Positions 27,334-36,970 of a stretch of 64,000 bases of DNA are shown one piece after another. Position 1 is the first letter of the stretch. Every line of letters starts with the position of its first letter. The DNA lies in the NCBI RefSeq assembly GCF_014697625.1, contig NZ_JACJSG010000018.1:62001-126000 (forward strand). The letters are read 5' to 3'. Source of the stretch: Anabaena azotica FACHB-119. Lineage in GTDB: Bacteria > Cyanobacteriota > Cyanobacteriia > Cyanobacteriales > Nostocaceae. A program made the position numbers and the translations under genes. Below the pieces are notes generated by a model. It saw nothing but the letters and a program-made list of their open reading frames with translations. It was not told the origin of the DNA and ran no database searches.

Positions 27334-30096
27334 ATGTTACCGATCGCTGAATCAAATTCTCATGTCAGTCTGAATCAAGAAAGCGTACTGCGCCGTATCA
27401 CAGCTCGCATCCGTCAATCTCTAGAGTTGGAGGATATCATCACAGCGACAACGGCGGAGGTACGTTCTTTATTAGGTACTGACCGAGTGATGATTTACAA
27501 ATTTCATGCAGATGGAAGCGGTCGAGTAATTGCTGAGTCGATGTATGAAAATTGTCTACCCTCGCTGCTGAAGCTAAATTTTCCAGCTGATGATATTCCC
27601 CCCCATGCAAGGGAACTTTTTCTCAAGTATAAGGTGCGTTCTGTAGTCAATGTAGATACACAGGAGATTGGTCAAAGCCCTGTGCGTAACTTGGAAACGG
27701 GAGAATTAATTGCCGAAGAAATTCGTTACCGTCCTGTAGACCCTTGCCATGTAGAATACTTAAGGACGATGGGGGTGAAATCTTCCGTCATTGCGCCTAT
27801 TGTCCATGAAGATGCACTTTGGGGATTATTGGTATCCCATCACTCCCAAAGTCGGGTGGTTAGCGCGGGTGAGTTAGAAGCCATGCAGATGATTGTAGAG
27901 CAATTGGGGATAGCGATCGCCCAAAGTCATCTCCTCACCCAAGCCCGTGCTAAAGCGCAACGAGAAGCCCTGATTAATCGCATTGCTACCTTACTACACT
28001 CATTACCAACCATCGCCTTACAACCAGCTTTAGAAGCAACTGTTGCTGCTTTTGCTGGTGTTGGTGCTAGGCTGTGTTTAAGGAATCGGGCTATTGACTT
28101 ACAAAATAGTCATAGTCAAAGTTTTGGAGAATGTTTAATCCCTGGAAGTAACTGTGTTCAGCTTTACACCTGCGGACAACAACCCGTAATTTCCGAACCA
28201 ACTATTTATCCCCTGATTGAACAGTATAATGTCTGGCAGGAACGCTACAAAACCCATCCTCATGAGTTGTGGGCGATTAACGACATCTATCAAACTCCAG
28301 CCTTGCGGACTTTACAACCTGTTTTTCAACCGACAAAAATTCGGAGTATTTTATTCATCCCTCTGGAATACCGTCAGCAGTTGTTAGGTTATTTAAGTAT
28401 ATTTCGTCATGAAGTAGATACTGAAACCCTGTGGGCTGGACAATTTGATCCTAACCAAAAGCAAACCTTCCCACGGATGTCCTTTAATTTATGGCGTGAC
28501 TCCAAAAAGGCGCAAGCGCAACAATGGACAAATGAAGACATTGAACTAGCTAAAGAAATAGCTAAACAGTTTGCCTCAGCCATTCAGCAGCATGAACTGT
28601 ACCAACAAGTACAAGCTTTTAACGAAAATTTAGAAAAACAAATCCATCGACGTACAGTTGAACTACAAAACACAACCAAACAACAACAAGCTGTGTTTGG
28701 TGTGATTACCAAAATTCGGGAATCTCTAGATACTAATACGATTTTTCAAACTACTACTAAAGAAGTTTGCCAATTAATCAAAGCTGACCGAGTTTCTGTA
28801 TATCGCTTTGATACTGACTGGGGTGGTGAATTTGTCGGTGATTTTGAAGCTGCAAGCCCCCATTGGTTGAATGAATCAAAAATAGGCGTTAATCTGGTTT
28901 GGAACGATACCTACTTACAAAAAACAGAAGGAGGACGCTATCGCTACAATGAAACATTGGCGGTAGACGACGTTTATCGGATGGGGTTTACTCAGTGTCA
29001 CCTGGATAATTTAGAACAGTATCAAATTCGGGCTTTTGTACTGGCTCCTATCTTTTTTGGGCAAAAACTTTGGGGTTTACTCGCAACTTATCAACATACT
29101 GGCTCCCGTCAATGGCAACCCTCAGAAGTCAATTTTCTCACACAAATTGCTGCCCAGTTAGGAGTGGCGCTACAACAGGCTGAACTACTTACCCAAACTC
29201 AGCAACAAGCGGAAAAATTAACTCAAACACTGCATAATTTACAACAAACCCAGACCCAACTAATTCAAACAGAAAAAATGTCTTCATTGGGTCAATTAGT
29301 TGCAGGTGTTGCTCATGAAATTAATAACCCTGTAAACTTTATTTATGGCAACCTCAGCCATGTGAGAGAATATGCTGAGGATTTACTCACGATGTTGGAG
29401 CTTTATCAGCAAGAGTTTCCTACTCCTAGTGAAGAAATTTTGGAGGAGGCAGATAGGATAGATTTAGAGTTTTTATCTAAAGATTTGCCTAAAACTCTAG
29501 CTTCTATGCAAGTTGGTGTCGAGCGCATCCGTCAGATAGTTGCGTCTTTACGCACTTTCTCTCGTCTTGATGAAGCCGAAATGAAAGACGTAAATATTCA
29601 TGAGGGAATTGATAGTACTTTGATGATTTTGCAACATCGCTTAAAAGCTAAACCGGAAATGGCTGGAATTAAGCTCATCAAAGAATATGGTGATATTCCT
29701 TTGGTAGAATGCTATGCTGGACAGATGAATCAGGTATTTATGAATGTTTTGAGTAATGCTCTTGATGCTTTGGAAGATGATCGCGAGTCACAATCAAAAC
29801 AGCATCCGGGTGAAATTATCATTTCTACTACTGTTGGGCAAATCACAGACAGGGTTAAAAGCGTAGTCATTCGCATCAAGGATAATGGCCCTGGTATGCC
29901 AGAAGAGGTAAGAGCGAGAATATGCGATCCATTTTTTACCACCAAGCCAGTCGGTAAAGGTACTGGTTTAGGCTTATCTATTAGTTACAAAATTGTCGTG
30001 GATAAGCATGGTGGTGTTTTTAAATGTAGTTCTCAATTAGGCTCAGGTACGGAGTTTTGGATTGAAATTCCTATTCAGCAGGCGTTATTTAGTTGA
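27334..30096 (+). CDS. aphC: Knotless phytochrome plus cyanobacteriochrome histidine kinase (AphC/All2699 type)
   Basis: A 920-aa photoreceptor kinase. GAF1 (about 28-200) is phytochrome-like: PADDIPPHAREL at 84-94 and a bilin-attachment Cys138-His139 (DPCHVEYL), with no PAS domain before it. GAF2 (about 210-425) is PHY-like and carries the tongue motif PRMSF at 380-384. GAF3 (about 460-620) matches red/green cyanobacteriochromes: VWNDTYLQ, GGRYRYNE and Cys555-His556 (QCHLDNLEQ). A linker coiled coil leads to a histidine kinase with His661 (VAGVAHEINNP), an N-box (NVLSNALDAL) and G-boxes (DNGPGMP, GTGLGLS). It should bind two bilins. The same layout is known from Nostoc All2699/AphC. No response regulator gene is adjacent. 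Confidence 0.85.
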   Translation: MLPIAESNSHVSLNQESVLRRITARIRQSLELEDIITATTAEVRSLLGTDRVMIYKFHADGSGRVIAESMYENCLPSLLKLNFPADDIPPHARELFLKYKVRSVVNVDTQEIGQSPVRNLETGELIAEEIRYRPVDPCHVEYLRTMGVKSSVIAPIVHEDALWGLLVSHHSQSRVVSAGELEAMQMIVEQLGIAIAQSHLLTQARAKAQREALINRIATLLHSLPTIALQPALEATVAAFAGVGARLCLRNRAIDLQNSHSQSFGECLIPGSNCVQLYTCGQQPVISEPTIYPLIEQYNVWQERYKTHPHELWAINDIYQTPALRTLQPVFQPTKIRSILFIPLEYRQQLLGYLSIFRHEVDTETLWAGQFDPNQKQTFPRMSFNLWRDSKKAQAQQWTNEDIELAKEIAKQFASAIQQHELYQQVQAFNENLEKQIHRRTVELQNTTKQQQAVFGVITKIRESLDTNTIFQTTTKEVCQLIKADRVSVYRFDTDWGGEFVGDFEAASPHWLNESKIGVNLVWNDTYLQKTEGGRYRYNETLAVDDVYRMGFTQCHLDNLEQYQIRAFVLAPIFFGQKLWGLLATYQHTGSRQWQPSEVNFLTQIAAQLGVALQQAELLTQTQQQAEKLTQTLHNLQQTQTQLIQTEKMSSLGQLVAGVAHEINNPVNFIYGNLSHVREYAEDLLTMLELYQQEFPTPSEEILEEADRIDLEFLSKDLPKTLASMQVGVERIRQIVASLRTFSRLDEAEMKDVNIHEGIDSTLMILQHRLKAKPEMAGIKLIKEYGDIPLVECYAGQMNQVFMNVLSNALDALEDDRESQSKQHPGEIIISTTVGQITDRVKSVVIRIKDNGPGMPEEVRARICDPFFTTKPVGKGTGLGLSISYKIVVDKHGGVFKCSSQLGSGTEFWIEIPIQQALFS

Positions 30097-30251
30097 CAGT
30101 TGACAGTTATCAGTTATCAGTTGTCAGTTATCAGTTGTCAGTTATCAGTTATCAGTTGTCAGTTATCAGTTGTCAGTTGTCAGGTTATTTCCACACTGTC
30201 CACTGTCCACTGTCCACTGTCCACTGTCCACTGTCCACTGTCCACTGTCCC
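30097..30251. repeat. Two heptamer repeat arrays
   Basis: CAGTTAT/CAGTTGT heptamers run from about 30092 to 30182, followed by about nine TCCACTG units from about 30190 to 30250. These separate the convergent photoreceptor and hydrolase genes. No spacer-repeat pattern is present, so this is not a CRISPR array. Confidence 0.85.
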
Positions 30252-31868
30252 CTATCTCACTGGTAACAGAACTCTGGAACCCTCGCCATCACAACTGACG
30301 GTGATTGTGATTACTTGGGCATTTAGTAAACTATCACTATGCAAGACTGCGCCATTGCCAGAGTTCATGGCGTAGGCTGGGTAACAGGTTGCACTTAAAC
30401 TTAGGCGTATGGCGTTACCTTGAGATATTTTGACACAAGTTGTTTGTAGTTGAATCTTTCTGGTGATGTTACTGGTTCCGTCTGCACAATGTAAATAACC
30501 TTGCGTCAAGTTGTATACTCTGCCGTCTGGATAGACTTGTGAGAGGACTGCACATAAATCATAACTGGGTTGGTCAGCAGTACAGACAATTTCTACTATT
30601 ACATCCCCTAGTAAATGTAAGTCTGCGGTGAGGGGTTCGCTGGTGTATGTCAGGACATCTGCACGAACATCGATATGCGATCGCTCAAATACTCCAGCTG
30701 CGATCGCTCCATGACCACCCACCGATGGCACTGGTCGCCAGGGGTCATGTACTAGAACTTCTTTGTGTTCTGGCGGCTGAGGATTGGGTGTCAAAGTTCC
30801 AGCATCTTCTCTAATATTGGCTAGTCCGGTGGTTGACAAGTAGTAAATTTTCTGGTTTACTATATTTATAATGGGAATATATTGCCACATATTATCGCCC
30901 ATTTCAAACAAGTATAGAGGGTAATTATCTAACAAGCCTGTATCTATACCCTTGAGAAAGTAATCAAACCATCTTATCTGCATCTCATCTATAGGACTGG
31001 TGGCTTGATTGCCAAAGTCAACTTCCCCGACTTTGCGACCCCAGGGTATATGCGCCCAAGGCCCGACTACTAGATGTTGGGGTGTGGTGGCACGGGCTAC
31101 CATATCCTTATATAGATGCAGCGTCCCGCGTAGGTAGGTATCGAACCACCCACCGATATGCAGCATGGGTAAATCAACATCTTGGAAGTGGGTTTTGGGT
31201 GAGAGTTCTTGCCAGTATGCGTCGGGTTGGGGATGGGCTACCCAATCGTGATAAAAAGATTCGGGTGCGAGTTGTTGGAGAATTTCGGGGTTATTTAGGG
31301 GTAGGTTACGGGATGCGGCGAATAATGCTTGATAGGTTTGTTTGTCTCCTCGTAGTCTGGCGGTTTCTGTGGCTAGTTGAATTGCCCAAGCGAGGTTAGT
31401 TTGTAAACAAAATGCACCACCTTCATAAGCCCAATCTGTATATAAATCATAACCGATCATCGCCGGGCAGATAGTTTTTAGGGCTGGTGGTTGGGCAATG
31501 GCGGCATATAACTGAGTCATCCCTTGATAGGAGAAACCATACATCCCTACTTTACCATTGCTACCTGGAAGACTTGCAGCCCAGTTGACTGTATCTTCAC
31601 CATCGGCAATTTCATGGGCAAATAACTGAAATTCGCCGCCTGAAGTACCGCGTCCGCGTACATCTTGAATCACGACAATGTAACCTTGGGCAGTATACCA
31701 TGTAGGATGGGCATAGACAACAGTGGATGCGATCGCTCTCCCATAGGGTTGTCGCATCAATAATACCGGAAACTCCCCGACTGCATCCGGGCGATAGATA
31801 TCTGCATCTAGCCTGATACCGTCGCGGGTATACATCGATGCTGTTTGCTTATCAAGAACTCGAAACAT
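30252..31868 (-). CDS. CocE/NonD family hydrolase
   Basis: A 538-aa serine hydrolase of the cocaine esterase/X-Pro dipeptidyl-peptidase S15 family, which cleaves acyl or amide bonds. The alpha/beta-hydrolase core begins at YTRDGIRLDADIYRP. The nucleophile is Ser113 in GFSYQG, the oxyanion region is QDVRGRGTSGGEF, and the acid and base are likely in GGWFDTYLRG and GPWAHIPWG. The C-terminal 200 residues form the jelly-roll typical of the family (YTSEPLTADLHLLGDV). There is no signal peptide. The natural substrate cannot be inferred. It sits alone between repeat tracts. Confidence 0.85.
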   Translation of the reverse strand: MFRVLDKQTASMYTRDGIRLDADIYRPDAVGEFPVLLMRQPYGRAIASTVVYAHPTWYTAQGYIVVIQDVRGRGTSGGEFQLFAHEIADGEDTVNWAASLPGSNGKVGMYGFSYQGMTQLYAAIAQPPALKTICPAMIGYDLYTDWAYEGGAFCLQTNLAWAIQLATETARLRGDKQTYQALFAASRNLPLNNPEILQQLAPESFYHDWVAHPQPDAYWQELSPKTHFQDVDLPMLHIGGWFDTYLRGTLHLYKDMVARATTPQHLVVGPWAHIPWGRKVGEVDFGNQATSPIDEMQIRWFDYFLKGIDTGLLDNYPLYLFEMGDNMWQYIPIINIVNQKIYYLSTTGLANIREDAGTLTPNPQPPEHKEVLVHDPWRPVPSVGGHGAIAAGVFERSHIDVRADVLTYTSEPLTADLHLLGDVIVEIVCTADQPSYDLCAVLSQVYPDGRVYNLTQGYLHCADGTSNITRKIQLQTTCVKISQGNAIRLSLSATCYPAYAMNSGNGAVLHSDSLLNAQVITITVSCDGEGSRVLLPVR

Positions 31869-31869
31869 A

Positions 31870-31928
31870 TCTCAACCGCATCACCCATTACCAATTACCA
31901 ATTACCAATTACCAATTACCAATTACCC
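31870..31928. repeat. ATTACCA heptamer tract
   Basis: About six ATTACCA units lie between the hydrolase start and the next gene's Lys-rich C-terminus. A similar tract is at about 26985-27015. Confidence 0.7.
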
Positions 31929-31929
31929 C

Positions 31930-32706
31930 TTACTTCTTTTTCTTTTTCTTCTGTTTACTACTCACAGAAGGCCCAAACCCACGGGGTACTTGTGGGAGTT
32001 CCTGCTGGTAGAAATTGATGAGTTCTTCTACTGGAAACCTTCTTTCGGGAACCTCCTCTCGTGATTTCAATCCTAAGTCTACTTGTACCATATCCCAATC
32101 ACCAACAATCACAGTTGATACTCGATTAGCCGCAAACGCACGTTCCATCACTGGTGCAGACTCAACAGCTTGTAAATCAAGCAATTCACCAATTAAAAAA
32201 GCGTTAAATTCTTTGTCATTTTTAGTAAAATCTTCTAACCTCTGCGTCAACACTGCTATACATCTGTCACGTAAATCAGGATGTTTCTCAGCAATTTTAC
32301 GTAGCGAGGTAGCAGCATCAGCGAGGTCGTAAGCATCATTAGACAAATCTTGAAGATATGCTTCTAATGTAGGAATTGCCGCCGCCCCGATAGTACCATA
32401 GAACTCGAATAATTCATTGGGTAGCCAATCATCATCAAGTTCATGAAATAGAGTTACCAGGGGTTGAATTGCTGCTTCTGCACCGAGTTGATTCAACACC
32501 CGCACTGCATGAACTGGCCCCCAAGCTTCTATAGTATCGATGTCACCGCTATTTAACCCCTTGTCCGTCGCCAAGCGAATGAGGTCGGGAATATGGTCTG
32601 TATTGAAACCAAGTTCCTGTATATAATTGGGGATAGTTTCCATTTCGCTACAATCACCATAGGTTAATAGCTTATCTACAGGAGATGGATAGATAGACCC
32701 TGACAT
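31930..32706 (-). CDS. DUF1186-like protein
   Basis: A 258-aa protein resembling the DUF1186 family: all-helical, HEAT-like, with pairs such as AAIQPLVTLFHELDDDWLPN and AIPTLEAYLQDL, and no catalytic motif I can point to. The C-terminus is strongly basic (SSKQKKKKKK). The start at 32706 (MSGSIYPSP) is chosen because GGTGGAG lies about 9 bases upstream; the frame stays open a further 42 codons through repeat-like DNA. Function is unknown to me; a scaffold role is likely. Confidence 0.65.
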   Translation of the reverse strand: MSGSIYPSPVDKLLTYGDCSEMETIPNYIQELGFNTDHIPDLIRLATDKGLNSGDIDTIEAWGPVHAVRVLNQLGAEAAIQPLVTLFHELDDDWLPNELFEFYGTIGAAAIPTLEAYLQDLSNDAYDLADAATSLRKIAEKHPDLRDRCIAVLTQRLEDFTKNDKEFNAFLIGELLDLQAVESAPVMERAFAANRVSTVIVGDWDMVQVDLGLKSREEVPERRFPVEELINFYQQELPQVPRGFGPSVSSKQKKKKKK

Positions 32707-32998
32707 ATTACTTATCTCCACCATTTCAGTTGTCACTATTATCCCAGTGTTAACAACTGAGATGGCATATCTACTAATAATTTTTGATTCTTTAAAGTAA
32801 CCCACCCCTAACCCCTCCCAGGAGGGGAACATATGGACTATGGACTGTTGACTATGGACTAATGACTAATGACTATTTAAACTACTTATATTTTGCATTG
32901 CCAAACACTTATAAACTGATACAACGCTAAAGATGTAAAATTTCTGTTAAATTCAACGAGCATCAATAGTTTCACATCATCCTTATCAGGTACTCAGC

Positions 32999-35212
32999 AT
33001 GACTGCAATTACACCCAAGGCTTCCTCGGCGCTTCCCGAATTTGCGGAAGGTATTCAATATTTTGGTGAGGCGCTGCCAGACTTTGAAACTTATGGTGCT
33101 ACACCTGCGATAGAATCGGGCAAAGTAGCGATCGCATCTCCTACAGACCCAAAAGCAGTATACCAAACCTTACTCGCTGCCGATGCCTTACGCTATCTGA
33201 CATTACAAATCACTGGAAGTAAAGCTTCTGGACATCCAGGCGGGTTTGCCAGCCAAGCAGAAGCTTATGCGGCGTTGGTCATGCTGGGGTATAAGAATAT
33301 TATTACCGAAGTCGGACACCACGCCCCTGGATTTTATAGTGCCATGTTCTTGGATAGATCGCTAGAGGATATGGGCATTTCTACAGTACAACAATTGCGC
33401 GATCGCTTCCGCGAAAAGCACGGGTTATTAGGACACCTTTCCGGTTACATCCCTGGTATTCTCGCCCCGGCTGGCCCCTTGGGACAAGGACAACACTTTG
33501 CAATGGCGGCGGCTAAGTTACATCCAGATAAATTATTCCCCTTCACCCTCGGCGACGGTGGACTAGGTGAACCCTACATCATTAGTGCAATGGCACATTT
33601 CCACACCGCATATCCCCAAGCCACCAACTTTTTACCCGTCCTCGTCTGGAATGGGTACAGTCAAGAACATCACAGTATGGTTTCCCTGAAAACCAACGAA
33701 CAGATGACCGCATTTTGGCAAGGTAACGGTTTTGCGGAAGTTGTCTTAGTCGATGCCAAAGACTTTGACGACCAAAACCAACCAGGAGATTATGTAGATA
33801 GTACCGCCTTCTCCTTCCAAAAACGCCTGGAATTTACCCAAGCCGTCCTCGTCGCCGCCGATAAAGCCGCCCGTTCCGCCTTGGGTGGTAAACTGACAGT
33901 ATTTATTATCAAACAACTCAAAGGCGCAGGCGTTCACGCCAAAGGTGCAAAATCTCACAACCTCTATCCCAAAGACACCTTAGACGCACCCCACATTGTC
34001 ACCGCTTTACAAAGCCGTGCATTATCCCCCGCAGCTTGGCAAACTGTGAGAACCAACGCTGAACGCGCAGGTGGCGGCCCCGCAGCCAAAACAGTGGTGA
34101 CAGAATTTGAGTTACCATTACCAGAATTAGGTACATTACCCTTAGAAGAATATGCAGTCGGTGGGGAAGCGAAAGTTTCTACCACCGCAATGGGACGACT
34201 GGTGGGTGTAGTCGGACAGAAAGATCCAAACTTCCTCGTCACCAACGCCGACGGTAACGAAGCATCGGGTATTGGGAACATCAACCAAGCCTTAAAAATC
34301 ATCCACCCCACCACCGACGACTTATATAACCAAGCACCAAACGGACAAGTTTACGAACCCTTGAGTGAAGATGCTTGTGCAGGTTTAGCGGCTGGCTTAT
34401 CCTTGATGGGTGCAAGAACCCTGTGGTGTTCCTATGAGTCCTTTGCCATCAACGGCTTACCAATATGGCAAACCGTCACCCAAGCAATGGCAGAATTACG
34501 CCGCCAAACACCCTCAACAATTACCCTATTTACTGCTGGTGCATTAGAACAAGGACGCAACGGTTGGACACACCAACGTCCAGAAATTGAAGCCTACTTT
34601 GCATCGATGATGCGGAACGGCAATGTATTTCCTGTATTCCCCCCCGATGCTAACAGTATCCAAGCCTGTTATGACTGGGCGTTAACAACAAAAAATAAGG
34701 GAATTGTTATTACTGCAAGTAAATCACCTTTACCAATTCGTACCACTTTTGCACAGACACGCCAAGGTTTAGAAGAGGGTGCAATAGTATTACATGAAAC
34801 TGCGGGTGAGAAGAAAGTTGTGTTTGCCGTAATTGGCGATATGACATTAATTCCTGTGTTTGAAGCAGCGAAATCTTTAGAAAATAAAGGTGTAGGAGTG
34901 AAGATAGTTTCTATCATCAACCCCCGCCGTTTATATCGTCCCGGTGATGTGGCTTGGGACACCTGTTCACAACCTGATAGCGGTTTCATTGATGATGCAA
35001 AATTCGCCGAATTATTTGGCGGTGATGCGTTAATTGGTGTGACTGGTGGTGCTGCATCGATGTTAGAACCCATCATGTTGCGGAGTAACAGCAAGCGCGA
35101 CACCTTCGCCTGGAAGCGTGGGGAAACTACAGCCAGTGCTGGCGAGTTGATGGCTTTCAATGGTTTGACTGCTGAGGCTTTGGCGAAGCGGGCTGTTGAG
35201 TTAGTGGGTTAG
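32999..35212 (+). CDS. Phosphoketolase/transketolase-family thiamine-diphosphate enzyme, divergent
   Basis: A 737-aa enzyme with the phosphoketolase layout but shorter than the usual 790-810 residues. The substrate/TPP pocket starts with GSKASGHPGGFASQAEA. The ThDP motif is GDG at 185-187, followed after about 30 residues by Asn218 in LPVLVWNGY, as in phosphoketolases (LPILHLNGY). KQLKGAGVHAKGAKSHN corresponds to the family's KGWTGPK...SH stretch. The C-terminal half has a pyrimidine-binding and a transketolase-C domain. True phosphoketolases split xylulose-5-P or fructose-6-P into acetyl-P plus an aldose-P; whether this divergent member does so is not certain. It is monocistronic, with a terminator hairpin downstream. 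Confidence 0.75.
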   Translation: MTAITPKASSALPEFAEGIQYFGEALPDFETYGATPAIESGKVAIASPTDPKAVYQTLLAADALRYLTLQITGSKASGHPGGFASQAEAYAALVMLGYKNIITEVGHHAPGFYSAMFLDRSLEDMGISTVQQLRDRFREKHGLLGHLSGYIPGILAPAGPLGQGQHFAMAAAKLHPDKLFPFTLGDGGLGEPYIISAMAHFHTAYPQATNFLPVLVWNGYSQEHHSMVSLKTNEQMTAFWQGNGFAEVVLVDAKDFDDQNQPGDYVDSTAFSFQKRLEFTQAVLVAADKAARSALGGKLTVFIIKQLKGAGVHAKGAKSHNLYPKDTLDAPHIVTALQSRALSPAAWQTVRTNAERAGGGPAAKTVVTEFELPLPELGTLPLEEYAVGGEAKVSTTAMGRLVGVVGQKDPNFLVTNADGNEASGIGNINQALKIIHPTTDDLYNQAPNGQVYEPLSEDACAGLAAGLSLMGARTLWCSYESFAINGLPIWQTVTQAMAELRRQTPSTITLFTAGALEQGRNGWTHQRPEIEAYFASMMRNGNVFPVFPPDANSIQACYDWALTTKNKGIVITASKSPLPIRTTFAQTRQGLEEGAIVLHETAGEKKVVFAVIGDMTLIPVFEAAKSLENKGVGVKIVSIINPRRLYRPGDVAWDTCSQPDSGFIDDAKFAELFGGDALIGVTGGAASMLEPIMLRSNSKRDTFAWKRGETTASAGELMAFNGLTAEALAKRAVELVG

Positions 35213-35240
35213 AGCTAAATAGCTATAATGTAATGAGATA

Positions 35241-35273
35241 CCCCCATCTAAGTAATTTGCCGGATGGGGTTTC
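35241..35273 (+). terminator. Hairpin terminator after the phosphoketolase-like gene
   Basis: CCCCATC at 35242-35248 pairs with GATGGGG at 35263-35269, followed by TTTCT. It marks the boundary between the housekeeping gene and the AT-rich defence island. Confidence 0.6.
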
Positions 35274-35424
35274 TCAAAAGAAGATTTTTAATGTTTTCAA
35301 AAAAATTGATGATATTTGATAAAATATGATTAAATATTTACTTTTGTAATTAAATTTTTTATTTGAAATAATCTACGATAATAAATATTGCCCTATCTTA
35401 CTCGTTATAAATTATACATCACTA

Positions 35425-35985
35425 ATGTTAACACCCAAAAGTACATTATTACTGCTAAGTGGTGGTATCGATTCATCCGCTTGTCTTCATTACTACCTCA
35501 ATAAAGGATTCTCTGTAAGTGCTTTGTTCATACACTATGGGCAAATTTCAGCAAGCAAAGAAGAATCTGCTGCAACTAATATATCTAAACACTACAACAT
35601 ACCCATTGAGAAAATTAAGTTAACAGGTTTTAAAAAATGGGCGGGTGGATATATACCTGGAAGAAATGCTTTTCTTTTACATACTGCATTAATGGCATTT
35701 AAAGAAAATACAGGTATTATATCTATAGGTATTCATGCTGGTACTAACTATAATGATTGCTCTGAAAGATTTATAGCAACTATGCAATCATCTTTCGATA
35801 TTTATACGGATGGTTGTATTCGTATTGGTGTACCTTTTATGAAGTGGGATAAACGGATGATTTGGGATTATTGTAAACTTAATCAAGTACCCCTTGAAAT
35901 AACTTATAGTTGCGAATTAGGGCAAGAGCAACCTTGTGGTCAATGTTTATCTTGCAAGGATTTGGAGGCTCTTCGTGTTGGCTAG
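35425..35985 (+). CDS. cap9: QueC-like 7-deazaguanine enzyme of type IV CBASS (Cap9)
   Basis: A 186-aa QueC relative, shorter than housekeeping QueC (about 220-230 aa). The ATP pyrophosphatase loop is SGGIDSS at 12-18. FIHYGQ and IPGRNAFLL match QueC signatures, and four zinc ligands are intact: Cys163, Cys171, Cys174 and Cys177 (CELGQEQPCGQCLSC). QueC turns a carboxy-deazaguanine into preQ0 by way of an amide. In type IV CBASS, Cap9 is reported to use this chemistry to attach a 7-amido-7-deazaguanine to the N-terminus of the partner CD-NTase. It is the first gene of a tight four-gene operon and overlaps the next by 11 bases. Codon use is AT-rich compared with the gene upstream. Confidence 0.85.
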   Translation: MLTPKSTLLLLSGGIDSSACLHYYLNKGFSVSALFIHYGQISASKEESAATNISKHYNIPIEKIKLTGFKKWAGGYIPGRNAFLLHTALMAFKENTGIISIGIHAGTNYNDCSERFIATMQSSFDIYTDGCIRIGVPFMKWDKRMIWDYCKLNQVPLEITYSCELGQEQPCGQCLSCKDLEALRVG

Positions 35986-36970
35986 AATTTCTACTATAGG
36001 GCAAAAATTGGGATTAAGAATTTCTACACCTCTTTTAGTTCCATCTTTTTCAACTAAAGGCTTCAAATTTAATACAGAAGGGCAATCAGAAACCACTAAT
36101 ATTATTAATTTAATGTCAGATTGGTTAACTGAATCAATGTTAGTTAGCGCACATGATATTTATTATAAATATATACCGGAAGAAATTAGCACAGTAACAG
36201 AATTACTTTTTATTGATAGTGGAGGCTATGAGAAATTGATAGATGATGATTTTTCAAGTGTATTTTTTGCTGGTGCATCAGTGCATGAATGGAATGAAAA
36301 TTATTTGAGAAAAGTTTATGATCAATGGAGTAATCTAACATCTTGTGTTCTTGTCAGCTATGATAACAAAAAAACTGTTAAAGAACAAATTGAAAGTGCA
36401 AAAGAATTATTTAAAAGCTATCCTAATAGCCTCCATACAATTTTATTAAAACGGGAGAGAGAAGAAAATTTATACATTAATATAGATTCGGTTATGTCAA
36501 ATATCCAGTATTTAACCAATTTTGACATAATTGGTCTTACAGAAAAAGAATTAGGCAATTCTATCCTCACTAGAATGCATAATATTGCTCTGATTCGTCA
36601 GGAACTAGATAAACAAGATATTAATAAACCTATTCACATTTTTGGAAGTTTAGATCCTGTCACTTCACCCTTATATTTTTTAGCTGGTGCTGAAATATTT
36701 GATGGACTCACATGGCTTAGATATTCATACTTTAACGGCATTGCAGTTTATCAACACAATCATGGTGCAATTAAAACAGGAATATCTATAAGAGATGATA
36801 GAGTGAGGTCTCAGTCATTTGCTGAAAATATTAGCTATTTAGAAGAACTCAAGCTTCAAATGAAAAGCTATGTAATTAATAATGGAGATTTTACTAAATT
36901 TAAATTTCATTCGGATTTCTTTAGAACTTCTTATGATTCTCTATGTACTAAATTAGGAGTATTAGCATAA
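35975..36970 (+). CDS. cap10: TGT-like protein of type IV CBASS (Cap10)
   Basis: A 331-aa protein related to tRNA-guanine transglycosylase. DSGGYE at 81-86 corresponds to the DSGGFQ substrate loop, HIFG at 221-224 to the HLLG strand, and IFDG at 241-244 to the segment with the catalytic Asp (Asp243). The zinc-binding CxCxxC/His motif of true TGTs is absent. This fits a remodelled enzyme binding a partner protein rather than tRNA. I chose the GTG at 35975 (GGAGG six bases upstream); the frame opens earlier, at 35936, inside cap9. The stop overlaps the next start by one base. Confidence 0.82.
   Translation: MLARISTIGQKLGLRISTPLLVPSFSTKGFKFNTEGQSETTNIINLMSDWLTESMLVSAHDIYYKYIPEEISTVTELLFIDSGGYEKLIDDDFSSVFFAGASVHEWNENYLRKVYDQWSNLTSCVLVSYDNKKTVKEQIESAKELFKSYPNSLHTILLKREREENLYINIDSVMSNIQYLTNFDIIGLTEKELGNSILTRMHNIALIRQELDKQDINKPIHIFGSLDPVTSPLYFLAGAEIFDGLTWLRYSYFNGIAVYQHNHGAIKTGISIRDDRVRSQSFAENISYLEELKLQMKSYVINNGDFTKFKFHSDFFRTSYDSLCTKLGVLA

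Noticed and set aside
30097..30251. Possible CRISPR array
   Set aside because: The units are 7 bases long and directly tandem, with no unique spacers.
35425..36970. Dpd-type DNA 7-deazaguanine modification system, suggested by the QueC-like and TGT-like genes
   Set aside because: No dpd helicase, nuclease or QueD/QueE/FolE genes are present, and the next genes are a CD-NTase and a SLATT protein, which points to type IV CBASS.
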